In this document: positions 8,245 through 15,803 of the stretch, one piece after another
Numbering within the stretch: position 1 is the first letter of the stretch
Layout: each line of letters opens with the position of its first letter
Origin: Desulfobacteraceae bacterium
GTDB taxonomy: Bacteria > Desulfobacterota > Desulfobacteria > Desulfobacterales > Desulfobacteraceae
Length of the DNA stretch: 64,000 nt
Assembly (NCBI GenBank): GCA_016743945.1
Contig: JADGFI010000024.1
Location: 1 to 64,000, forward strand
Reading direction: 5' to 3'
Program-made: the position numbers and the translations under genes
The notes under the pieces: generated by a model
What the model was told of the DNA's origin: nothing
The model's database searches: none
What the model saw: the letters and a program-made list of their open reading frames with translations, nothing else

Positions 8245-8698
8245 GGAAAATTGTTTGGAATAGCTCCGCCCTGTAGGTTACAATATCGCAGCCCGATATG
8301 GTAAGCATTTTTTGACTTATTGTTTATATAAAGGGCAATTAATAAAGTCAATCTTAGGAAATTTTATTTTTTAAATCCTTTGAGTTTTTAAACACTTATA
8401 AACCTTTCAAAGGAATAAGAGTTTGCTTGTTTTTCATGGAGGTATTAGCGATATAACCTTTACCTGATGGGGTACGTCAGCACAAAATTGATGTGCTTAT
8501 TCATGGCTGATCATCGGTATTATTCCGAGGAAGAAATTATTAATTTTTCTGGTTTTAACCGGATGGTATGATCCGGTGTTGGAAAAGATGGGGTAATGTT
8601 CAGCGACAATTAAAAGCATCGAAAGCTGGTATCATGAAAAAATGAATGCTATACGAACCAATGGTTGATTAATTATTAAATTTACACAAAAGAGAGAA
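8245..8698. other. Gene-free interval, nothing recognised
   Basis: This 454-nt AT-rich stretch between the integrase remnant and the efflux gene has no convincing reading frame on either strand, no strong hairpin and no recognisable RNA. It may be decayed mobile DNA. A promoter for the downstream efflux gene is expected near its right end but none is clear. Confidence 0.5.
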
Positions 8699-9028
8699 AT
8701 GACATATTTATTTTTAACGATAGCAATTATTGCAGAAGTCGCTGCAACAAGTGCATTAAAAGCATCTGATGAATTTACTAAAATAATACCGACAATGATT
8801 GTTATTGTTGGGTATGGCACTGCATTTTATTTTATGACGCTTGTTTTCAGAGTTTTACCAATAGGCATTACATATGCAGTTTGGTCTGGTCTCGGCATTG
8901 TACTGGTCGCTATGGTTGGTTTTATATTTTATAAACAAACTCTGGATATTCCCGCAATTATCGGGATGGGGTTAATTATCTCGGGTGTGATTGTAATAAA
9001 TATTTTTTCTAAAGCTGTTAATCATTAA
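8699..9028 (+). CDS. Small multidrug resistance (SMR) efflux protein
   Basis: The 109-aa protein has four hydrophobic helices and matches the EmrE/QacE family over its whole length, which is the family's usual size. It has the membrane-embedded glutamate Glu13 (IIAEVAATSALK), needed for proton and cation drug binding, and the conserved AVWSGLGIV segment with Trp62 and DIPAIIGM in the last helix. It should act as a dimeric proton-coupled exporter of quaternary ammonium or other lipophilic cations in the inner membrane. It stands alone, with a weak AGAGAG before the ATG. SMR genes are frequent integron cargo, but this one lies on the 3' side of the integrase and so is not in cassette orientation. 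Confidence 0.92.
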   Translation: MTYLFLTIAIIAEVAATSALKASDEFTKIIPTMIVIVGYGTAFYFMTLVFRVLPIGITYAVWSGLGIVLVAMVGFIFYKQTLDIPAIIGMGLIISGVIVINIFSKAVNH

Positions 9029-9045
9029 CGCTAACAAATCGATTA

Positions 9046-9324
9046 TGGAGTTTTATCAAACTGAAGTCAGTTTATAATAATTGGGGTGTTGCTTCCCATG
9101 AACGCTGCCTTGAATTTCCATGTGACAGATACAAGGAATCCTTCTCTAATACCTGGTTTCGGGGGATAACCATCCATGCTGAACCTGAAATTATTTTTCA
9201 ATGGATTTGCCAGATGAGGGTTGCACCCTACAGCTATGACTGGATCGACAATTTCGGCCGGAAAAGTCCTCAAAAATTAATACCAGGGCTTGCTCAGCTT
9301 GAAATCGGTCAAAGAATTTGGTGA
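9046..9324 (+). pseudogene. Decayed gene for a SRPBCC-like conserved protein
   Basis: One frame encodes YNNWGVASHERCLEFPCDRY, WFRGITIHAEPEIIFQWICQ and MRVAPYSYDWIDNFGRKSPQ, and stops with TGA at 9322. The patterns (Trp-Gly pair, FPCDRY, RVAPYSYDWIDNFGR) look like a conserved protein of the SRPBCC/polyketide-cyclase type whose full length is about twice as long. There is no start codon in frame, and sequence after the stop does not continue the homology. The gene is therefore a fragment. The family assignment is from memory of the pattern and is tentative. Confidence 0.5.
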
Positions 9325-9604
9325 CCTTATCATGATGCGTAAGCAAATGATCAACTTTAAAGCCCTTTGTGAAAAGATCTGAGCTAAAAAAACATGAAGA
9401 ACAGGTCAATCCAATGAACCAAAGGAGCCAAGCATTTTTCACCACATGCAGATTCCGCTGCTGATCGAAGGCGCCTCACTGACAATCAAAGATGTTTACG
9501 TAAAAATTCCAAGCACCCCTCACAAAAAAATCTGTAGGGAAATGGAATCTTCATGCACCTGGGCCATGTCCTACGCAAGGCCCAGGCCACCCTGTCCGTC
9601 AGGT

Positions 9605-9910
9605 TTAATCCAACAGGTTCTTTACATTTTCATAGGAGATGGTGGCATGGGCACTGGGGAAGTATTCCGAGTCCCCGAGTGCATTTATCTTTGAAAAATT
9701 ATCAGCGGTTGCATTAAAGTCGACGATTAAAGATGCTGCCCGTCCCTCTTTGGAGAGGTTGACAGTGGATGCGTTAAAGGGGGTTGTAGAGATTTCGCTG
9801 CCCGTCTGCGGTGGTGGGGTTGTCCCTTTGCCCGGAAGGTTTTTGTTCATAGTAAAATTTGAAAGATCAATGGCTGATTTTTGAGAATTTATATTTTGCT
9901 TGATATCCAT
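9605..9910 (-). CDS. Small hypothetical protein
   Basis: A 101-aa protein starting MDIKQNINSQKS. AAGGAGA lies 6-7 nt before the ATG at 9910, which is why this start is taken rather than any further upstream. It is polar with a proline-rich turn (GTTPPPQTGSE) followed by VNLSKEGRAASLIVDFNATADNFSKINA. No signal peptide, membrane segment or metal motif is seen. The segment VNLSKEGRAA is reminiscent of short flagellar or FlgM-like regulators, but that is not enough for an assignment. It is divergent from the SBF transporter gene that starts ~290 nt away. Confidence 0.6.
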   Translation of the reverse strand: MDIKQNINSQKSAIDLSNFTMNKNLPGKGTTPPPQTGSEISTTPFNASTVNLSKEGRAASLIVDFNATADNFSKINALGDSEYFPSAHATISYENVKNLLD

Positions 9911-10202
9911 GGTTTCTCCTTTTGTGTTTCCTTCTGCCTGTTTGCATTGACATTGACCGCCTTGTGCTGTTTGTCTGGTGATAGTTGTAAGCAAGTTCAA
10001 TGCCGGACGTAAACTGCTGCTCAATGGGGGCACTGTGATTATTCCTTTGTCTTGGGGGGAAAGATTTGCCGGGGAAAAGGGAAAAAATGAACCCTGGCGA
10101 CAACGGGGAAATATCACGAATCGCGATTTTGATTGATTTAATGATAACAGAAGGTTAACAATTGAAGGAATTCTAATTTTAAACAGCGCTCTGGAGGGAA
10201 AA

Positions 10203-11594
10203 GTGAAAAAAATTGAATCGTGTCTCATCGTGCCTATTTTATTTTTGCTGCTTGTTGCTGCACCATTTGTTCAGATAGCGAATGCAACCCCTGGGGAGGC
10301 TACCTACGAAAGACTCACAAACGCTGCAGGCAAAACAGATTCCGTTCTATTGGAAAACCTCAATTTAGAAGCCAGAAAGATAGAATGGGGAAATGCTTCA
10401 GAAAGTGAATTTGTAGGTAATTTGAGAATCGTTAAGAAAGCAGGAGAAGGTTCCTCTCAACCAGGATCAAGTGTTTACCTGGTGAGAAAGCTTACCGGTG
10501 AGTTGCTGATCCTTTCTGTTCCTGAAAATATTGACCAAATGGATTCAACTTCTCCCTATTTTAATCTGGATAGCGCCTTTGAAAGCAAGACCAAATTTAA
10601 GCTAAAAACAATGGTAGGCGCTTTGGCAGGGGAGACATACACCTTTGCACAATTGGTGGCAAAACCAGAGCAATTGCTCCTAGACCGGCTGTTCAAAATT
10701 TGTATCATTCTCATGTTGTTCTTTGTGATGGTCGGAATGGGTATGACCCTGACGACTGCCGATTTTGCCCTTGTCTTTTCGAAACCCCGGGGGATCATCA
10801 TTGGTCAGATTTTAGTTTTTGGGCTTATGCCCTTATTGGCAATGTTATTAGGACGTGTTACAGGGTTTTATGACCAGTATCCATTTATTTTTGTCGGGTT
10901 AATTTTAATTACCACAACTCCGGGCGGTGTGACCTCGAATTTAATGACATATTATGGTAAAGGCGACCTGGCACTTTCAATATCAATGACCTCTTTTTCC
11001 ACTGTACTTTCCCTTGTTTTTACGCCTTTGTTACTATCCTTTTATTGTGCGAACATGCCCGAGGTCACAATTCCTGTAAAAGTAGTTGTGCAAACCATTC
11101 TAATTTTGGTTATTATCCCTTTAATGGTCGGTATGCTGTTTCGTTGGAAGTGGCCGGCAGCAGCTAAAAAGGCCACCCCATTCTTTTCCGCCCTGGGTAT
11201 TATTGCCCTGCTTGTATTAATCATCGCCGGCATTTTGAGCAATCTAAATATTTTTGTGGATACAGCACGCTATGGTGTTGTATTCTACTCTACCATTTTC
11301 ATTCTTACCATGCTGGGAATGCTGCTCGGGATTGTTTTTTCAAAATTGTTTGGAATCGATAACTACCAGACGCGTGCCATTTCAATCGAAACCGGTTTGC
11401 GCAACAGCGCGCTCGCCATGACCATGGCCCTGTTAATTCAGGATTCCATGGGGGATTTTTTCAGCTCAATGTTTGTAACCGCCGGTATTTTTGGATTAGT
11501 GATGTATCTTGCGGGTGTAATCTCAATTTTCCTGTATAAATATATTTTGCCGGTAGACATAAAATCTGACACTTCTTTGGGGCAGAAAACTTAA
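10203..11594 (+). CDS. SBF-family (bile acid:sodium symporter-like) transporter with periplasmic N-terminal domain
   Basis: The 463-aa protein has a cleavable-looking signal peptide (residues ~1-29, ending QIANATPG), a ~120-residue extracytoplasmic region, and then about nine membrane helices from residue ~158 on. The membrane part has SBF signatures: LITTTPGGVTSNLMTYYGKGD, which corresponds to the substrate/Na+ crossover helix, and SIETGLRNSALAMT near the end. Usual family members are ~300-330 aa and lack the N-terminal domain. The start is GTG, set by GGAGGG 5 nt upstream. Substrate unknown: bile acids are unlikely in this organism; organic anions or sulfonated compounds are possible. It appears monocistronic and is followed by a strong inverted repeat. 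Confidence 0.82.
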   Translation: MKKIESCLIVPILFLLLVAAPFVQIANATPGEATYERLTNAAGKTDSVLLENLNLEARKIEWGNASESEFVGNLRIVKKAGEGSSQPGSSVYLVRKLTGELLILSVPENIDQMDSTSPYFNLDSAFESKTKFKLKTMVGALAGETYTFAQLVAKPEQLLLDRLFKICIILMLFFVMVGMGMTLTTADFALVFSKPRGIIIGQILVFGLMPLLAMLLGRVTGFYDQYPFIFVGLILITTTPGGVTSNLMTYYGKGDLALSISMTSFSTVLSLVFTPLLLSFYCANMPEVTIPVKVVVQTILILVIIPLMVGMLFRWKWPAAAKKATPFFSALGIIALLVLIIAGILSNLNIFVDTARYGVVFYSTIFILTMLGMLLGIVFSKLFGIDNYQTRAISIETGLRNSALAMTMALLIQDSMGDFFSSMFVTAGIFGLVMYLAGVISIFLYKYILPVDIKSDTSLGQKT

Positions 11595-11618
11595 TTTCAA
11601 CCACCTTGTTTTTTTATT

Positions 11619-11664
11619 AGGATGCAGATTTTTATGGCTTAAAACCTGAGCAAATCTGCGTCCT
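11619..11664. terminator. Inverted repeat between convergent genes
   Basis: AGGATGCAGATTT (11619-11631) pairs with AAATCTGCGTCCT (11652-11664), a 13-bp stem with one G-T pair and a 20-nt loop. It lies between the convergent SBF and molybdopterin-binding genes. A T-run precedes it on the plus strand (an A-run follows on the minus strand), so it could stop the minus-strand operon or act on both. Confidence 0.5.
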
Positions 11665-11686
11665 ATAGAAACAGGGGCAAGCTTAT

Positions 11687-12739
11687 TTATCCTGACTTTC
11701 CAAAAGGGCAGGCCGGAAACCTACACGGTTTGCAGTTCAAACAAAGGCCGCCATGGGATAATTTTGCAAGATCCATTTTCCCCGGTCTTTCCCCCGCCAC
11801 GAGTCTTGGCAGGATCAGATCAAAAATGGTGGTCTCGTGGAAGAGCCCGCAGGCAGGCAGTCCAATAATGGATGTATTTTTATGGTAGCCCAAAAGAAAC
11901 ATGGCCCCGGGAAGTACAGCCGCCGAATAATGGATTGTTTCAAAGGAACCTTGGATCCCGGCTTTTGTCACATCGTCCGGGTCAACGGACATACCGCCGG
12001 TGGTAATAATTAAATCCGTGTCGCGTGAAAGATAGGTGTTTATCCACTGGGTGATCATTTCCGGGTCATCGGGCAGGACAATGCTTTCTTCAAGACTGGC
12101 ACCAAGGGCGGTTATTTTTTTTTCCACAATGGCCTTGAACCGTTCCTGGACAAGCCCTTTGTAAACTTCATCCCCGGTGATAATCAGCCTGACTTTCAAG
12201 GGGTTGAACAATTTCACCTTAAAAATCGGGTAATTTTCCCTGGCAAAACAGATGGCCTGGTCAAGATCGTTGCGTTGGATCACAAGGGGGATTGCCCGTG
12301 TGGCGGCAAGGTCCTGATTCATTTTAACCCAAGCGTTATTGTGGATGGAGGCGCACATGACATCCGAGTAGAGGTTAAATCGTGTCAAGGCGTCAATATT
12401 AACCTTGAGCAGGCCGGGATAGGATGCCCGAAGCGCAAGTTTCCCCTCTGAAGGCGCCCCTGAAAAAACTACGCCGGGCCCGGACAGTGCAGAGGCAAGC
12501 TCCAGCACGGCATCGTCTTCATGTACCTGGCCCTCTTTTAAATCAAGGACATACAGGTTATTTTTTCCCATACGCATTAACCGGCACAGATCCGAATCAC
12601 TTACCCTGTGACCTTTTTTAAAGGCAGGTCCCTTATATTCTCCCGGTATCACCTGGGTCATGTCATGGGCAATACAGGTGCCCACCGCCTGTTCAACAGG
12701 TATGGTTTTAAATGCCGCAGCAGTTGCTTGTTTTCTCAT
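11687..12739 (-). CDS. Molybdopterin-binding domain protein
   Basis: A 350-aa protein. The middle and C-terminal half hold a MoCF/MogA-like molybdopterin-binding domain: LIITGDEVYKG, then DLIITTGGMSVDPDDVTK, and a Gly-rich end before the last ~20 residues. The C-terminus is Cys-rich (CLNCKPCRFPACPFG), which suggests a small metal or Fe-S site not found in ordinary MoeA or MogA. It is the last gene of the aldehyde:ferredoxin-oxidoreductase operon, ~60 nt after moeA. Proteins of this type commonly accompany tungsten enzymes and are thought to help make or deliver the metal-pterin cofactor; the exact step is inferred. Confidence 0.8.
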   Translation of the reverse strand: MRKQATAAAFKTIPVEQAVGTCIAHDMTQVIPGEYKGPAFKKGHRVSDSDLCRLMRMGKNNLYVLDLKEGQVHEDDAVLELASALSGPGVVFSGAPSEGKLALRASYPGLLKVNIDALTRFNLYSDVMCASIHNNAWVKMNQDLAATRAIPLVIQRNDLDQAICFARENYPIFKVKLFNPLKVRLIITGDEVYKGLVQERFKAIVEKKITALGASLEESIVLPDDPEMITQWINTYLSRDTDLIITTGGMSVDPDDVTKAGIQGSFETIHYSAAVLPGAMFLLGYHKNTSIIGLPACGLFHETTIFDLILPRLVAGERPGKMDLAKLSHGGLCLNCKPCRFPACPFGKSG

Positions 12740-12801
12740 TATTATGCCTCTTGTTTACAGGTTGATAATAGGTTAGGCAAATTTCCCATGGCGGCCTTTA
12801 T

Positions 12802-13968
12802 CTAGTGGGCCACGATCTTTAACCGACCGGAACTCAGATTTGTTTGCGACCTTTGTTTTTGGTGCCGGCCATTTTCAGACAGGCGGTTCCCCAAAGGCAC
12901 CTGGGAAGCCCGGTGGTGTTCTTTGTTGCCCCCTTGTTCAGGGTTGAACGAATCGATGTGGGCGAAGGGGTCATTGTTACCCCTGGTGCTGCCGGCAAAA
13001 ACAGTGTGAAGCCCCATCATTTTAAACAAGGCCGGTTTTATAAATTGGTCAAAAGAGAGCATGGTTGCCGAAGGGTTTCCGGGCAATCCAAAAATCAATT
13101 TTTTTCTTATGATTCCGAAGATGGTGGGTTTGCCGGGTTTTGCAAATATATTGGAGAATCGCATCTCCATACCCAAAGAGGCAAATGCCTTGTGAACCAG
13201 GTCATACTTGCCCTTGGAGGTGCCACCGGAGGTGATAATGACATCGGCCTGGAGTGCTTCGTCCAACAGGGCTTGCTGTGCCGGCAGGTCATCCTTCACA
13301 ATGCCCAGAATAAGGGGGATGGCACCGGCTTCCACAACCTGTGCTGCCAAAGCGTACAGGTTCGAGCACATGGTCTTTGCAAGAGAGGCGGGTTCATGAA
13401 AATCAGAAAGTTCATCCCCTGTGGCGAGAATAGCCACAAGGGGTTTGCGATAAACACAGACATGGGCACGCCTCAGCGTTGCCAGGGCCCCCACTTCCAG
13501 AGGGCTGATGATGTCTCCGGCATGGAGGAGGACCTCACCTTTTTTCAGGGACTCTCCCTGAAAACGAATCCCTTTTCCCCATCCCGGATCAGCACCACAG
13601 AGAACAAAGCCCTTGTCTTCTTTTGTGTCCTCAAGCTTCACAACGGTATCTGCACCTTCAGGGATAAGGCCTCCGGTCATTATTCGAACGGCATCCCCCG
13701 GTCCCACAATGGCATTGCACGGCTTTCCCGCAGGGGATTCCCCGATAACCCGGAGGCGTGCGGGTATGGAGGGGGAAACACCAGAAAGGGATGTCTGACA
13801 CACCGCATAACCGTCCAGGGCTGAAATATCCGATGCCGGAAGATCCTCGACAACACTGATATCCTCAAAAAGGGCTCTTCCCATGGCATCAAGAATCGGT
13901 ACGCTTTCGCGCCCCAAAACAGGGGTTGCTTCCCCTATCAACTTTTGTGTCTTTTTAAGATCAATCAT
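12802..13968 (-). CDS. moeA: Molybdopterin molybdenumtransferase MoeA (first copy, altered C-terminus)
   Basis: The 388-aa protein has MoeA domains in order: DISALDGYAV near residue 46, RIMTGGLIPEGADTVV near 95, LATGDEL near 190, and DVIITSGGTSKGKYD near 248, with GLPGNPSATML near 300. These match the enzyme that inserts molybdate or tungstate into adenylated molybdopterin. The last ~60 residues are unusual (a Gln/Asn/His-rich stretch ending SGRLKIVAH) and stop early, where MoeA normally continues a C-terminal beta domain through an AN-L motif. Either domain IV is truncated or there was a frameshift. It lies ~80 nt after a second moeA and ~60 nt before the Cys-tailed molybdopterin-binding gene. 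Confidence 0.85.
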   Translation of the reverse strand: MIDLKKTQKLIGEATPVLGRESVPILDAMGRALFEDISVVEDLPASDISALDGYAVCQTSLSGVSPSIPARLRVIGESPAGKPCNAIVGPGDAVRIMTGGLIPEGADTVVKLEDTKEDKGFVLCGADPGWGKGIRFQGESLKKGEVLLHAGDIISPLEVGALATLRRAHVCVYRKPLVAILATGDELSDFHEPASLAKTMCSNLYALAAQVVEAGAIPLILGIVKDDLPAQQALLDEALQADVIITSGGTSKGKYDLVHKAFASLGMEMRFSNIFAKPGKPTIFGIIRKKLIFGLPGNPSATMLSFDQFIKPALFKMMGLHTVFAGSTRGNNDPFAHIDSFNPEQGGNKEHHRASQVPLGNRLSENGRHQKQRSQTNLSSGRLKIVAH

Positions 13969-14049
13969 GCAAAAGCCCTCACTTAACGGTTAAAATAAGT
14001 TGCGTTTTTTCATTGATCCAAAACGCGTCCCCCCGGAAAAATTTCTTTG

Positions 14050-15276
14050 TCAAGAAAACAGCTGTGCCGGAACAGCTGTGCCCGCGTCTAAGGATGTTAC
14101 CCCTTCGGGAATGGCGATGACGCCATCAGCATTGGCCATGGACTGTAACCGGCTGGTCAGCTTGAGCGGTATAAACAGGGTATGGCCGTCCCTGGTCTCC
14201 AGGTTTCCGTATACAAATTCAGTCCAGTCCATGTGGCGGCCCTGAAGCCGTTTTTGCAACGTCACCATTATCCGGGGCAAAAAGGGGCTGGTGTGACCTC
14301 CCAGTTTCAAAAGACCGGGCAGTGCAATTTGTAAGAAGGCCGTAAGGTTGGATGGCGGCCCTCCGGGAAGCAGAAAAACAGGTTTTTGATCGAGCATTCC
14401 AAACCCCACGGGTTTTCCAGGACCTATTCGAATGGAATGAAATCGCTTTTCCCATCCAAGGGAATCCAGGATGTCGGCAACAAAATCCCGGTCACCGGTC
14501 CATCCGCCGCCGCTGGTGATCACGGCATCATGGGTGGCAATGGCGTGTTTAATTTTTTCAGTGATATTAGCCTTATTGTCGGTCAAAATCGAGAAGGTTG
14601 TGGGCAGGCCGTATCCCAGACACCAGGCTTTGAGCATTTCCAGATTGCTGGCATACAGCTTTCCTTCGGGCAAGGGCTGCCCCGGAATCACCAATTCATC
14701 CCCCGTTGCCAAAATAGCCACCCGGGGCCGGCGATGGACCGGCAGCCTGCCATACCCGGCTGCCACCAGTATCCCCATCAGGCCGGGCGTAAGGCGGCTT
14801 CCTTTGGAAGAGATCAATTGGCCTGTCCGGGTATCGGCACCCCTGGATAAAATATTTCTGCCGGGTTCCGCTGTATTGAAAACCCTGAGGTTCTCCCCGG
14901 TGCAGACGGCAAACTCCTGGGCAAGCACAGCAGTGGCTCCGTCGGGGATTTTTGCCCCGGTGAGAATCCGAACAGCCGTCCCGGGGACAACCTGATGCCG
15001 GACAAGATTTCCCGGAGCAGCAGTTCCGATGACCTTTAGTTGCAATGGGTTTTCAGGCGCTGCATGAATGATTTCATCTGACAAGACAGCATAGCCGTCC
15101 TTCATGGAGGCATCAATGGACGGGGAGTCCACCTTTGAATAAAGGTCTTCAAAGAGAACCCTGCCCAGACACTGTGCCAGGTCCACCACATGGCGATCAC
15201 TTAAAGGAGATATTGTTTCAAGGGTCAGTTTCAGTGCCTTATCATACCCCATCAGCTGTTCTTTATTCATTTTCAA
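14050..15276 (-). CDS. moeA: Molybdopterin molybdenumtransferase MoeA (second copy)
   Basis: The 408-aa protein has full MoeA architecture: SIDASMKDGYAV near residue 48, RILTGAKIPDGATAV near 107, LATGDELV near 204, HDAVITSGGGWTGDRDF near 257 and LLPGGPPSNLTAF near 305, ending with a domain IV containing PEGVTSLDAG. It should catalyse metal insertion during molybdenum or tungsten cofactor synthesis. The ATG overlaps the TGA of the ferredoxin gene (ATGA), so translation is probably coupled. Two distinct MoeA proteins in one operon are typical of tungsten-enzyme loci, where one copy may serve tungsten; this split is inferred. Confidence 0.9.
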   Translation of the reverse strand: MKMNKEQLMGYDKALKLTLETISPLSDRHVVDLAQCLGRVLFEDLYSKVDSPSIDASMKDGYAVLSDEIIHAAPENPLQLKVIGTAAPGNLVRHQVVPGTAVRILTGAKIPDGATAVLAQEFAVCTGENLRVFNTAEPGRNILSRGADTRTGQLISSKGSRLTPGLMGILVAAGYGRLPVHRRPRVAILATGDELVIPGQPLPEGKLYASNLEMLKAWCLGYGLPTTFSILTDNKANITEKIKHAIATHDAVITSGGGWTGDRDFVADILDSLGWEKRFHSIRIGPGKPVGFGMLDQKPVFLLPGGPPSNLTAFLQIALPGLLKLGGHTSPFLPRIMVTLQKRLQGRHMDWTEFVYGNLETRDGHTLFIPLKLTSRLQSMANADGVIAIPEGVTSLDAGTAVPAQLFS

Positions 15277-15803
15277 TCCCTCTGGGCGATACGGGCAACC
15301 GTCGTCCCGATACTCTCAAGTCCGTATCTGTCTATCAATGCGTTCAATCCCGCCTCCAGCTCAGTTTGCTCAATTTGTTCATCCACCTCTTCTTCCCTTT
15401 CTTCAAAGGTCAAAACATCGTTGAGGCACCACTCAACACACAGCGGTTTTTCCTGGCCTTCACACATATCACACTTTAAGGGCAGCCCTGTGTCCGGCTC
15501 TTTGAACAGGTCCCTGGAGGGACAGGCGGCCCGGCAAAAACTGCACTCATCATATTGTTTTCCATCGATTATATATTGATCTCTTCCGTTGCATTCGGCG
15601 GGTGTGTACTCTCCTGCAAATACCGGCAGCCAGATATCTTTGAGCCGATGGGTGGTCACATGGATACGGGCGGCTGCAGGATTAATACTGGAGAATGCCG
15701 GTTTAGAATGAAAGGCGGAGCAAACAACTTCACAGGTTCTGCAGCCATTGCATTTGTCCGCATTAATTTTGATTGTCTTGATCATTTTTTTAATCTTGGC
15801 CAT
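15273..15803 (-). CDS. BamC-like 4Fe-4S ferredoxin subunit
   Basis: The 176-aa protein is a polyferredoxin. The first cluster motif is CNGCRTCEVVC (residues ~19-29), followed by CSFCRAACPS and CDMCEGQEKPLCVEWC, giving three to four 4Fe-4S sites. Layout and landmarks (VVCSAFHSKPAFSS, SRDLFKEPDTGLPLKCDMC) resemble BamC, the electron-transfer partner of the BamB-type tungsten subunit of class II benzoyl-CoA reductase, from memory of the family. It overlaps the upstream BamB-like gene by 14 nt. It likely relays electrons between that enzyme and a larger redox complex or ferredoxin. Confidence 0.85.
   Translation of the reverse strand: MAKIKKMIKTIKINADKCNGCRTCEVVCSAFHSKPAFSSINPAAARIHVTTHRLKDIWLPVFAGEYTPAECNGRDQYIIDGKQYDECSFCRAACPSRDLFKEPDTGLPLKCDMCEGQEKPLCVEWCLNDVLTFEEREEEVDEQIEQTELEAGLNALIDRYGLESIGTTVARIAQRD

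Noticed and set aside
9911..10228. N-terminal extension of the 101-aa hypothetical gene to 10228
   Set aside because: It overlaps the divergent transporter start, lacks a Shine-Dalgarno sequence, and a strong AAGGAGA precedes the ATG at 9910.
12844..13824. Long plus-strand open frame across moeA
   Set aside because: It is the reverse-strand shadow of GC-rich moeA coding sequence and carries no domain.
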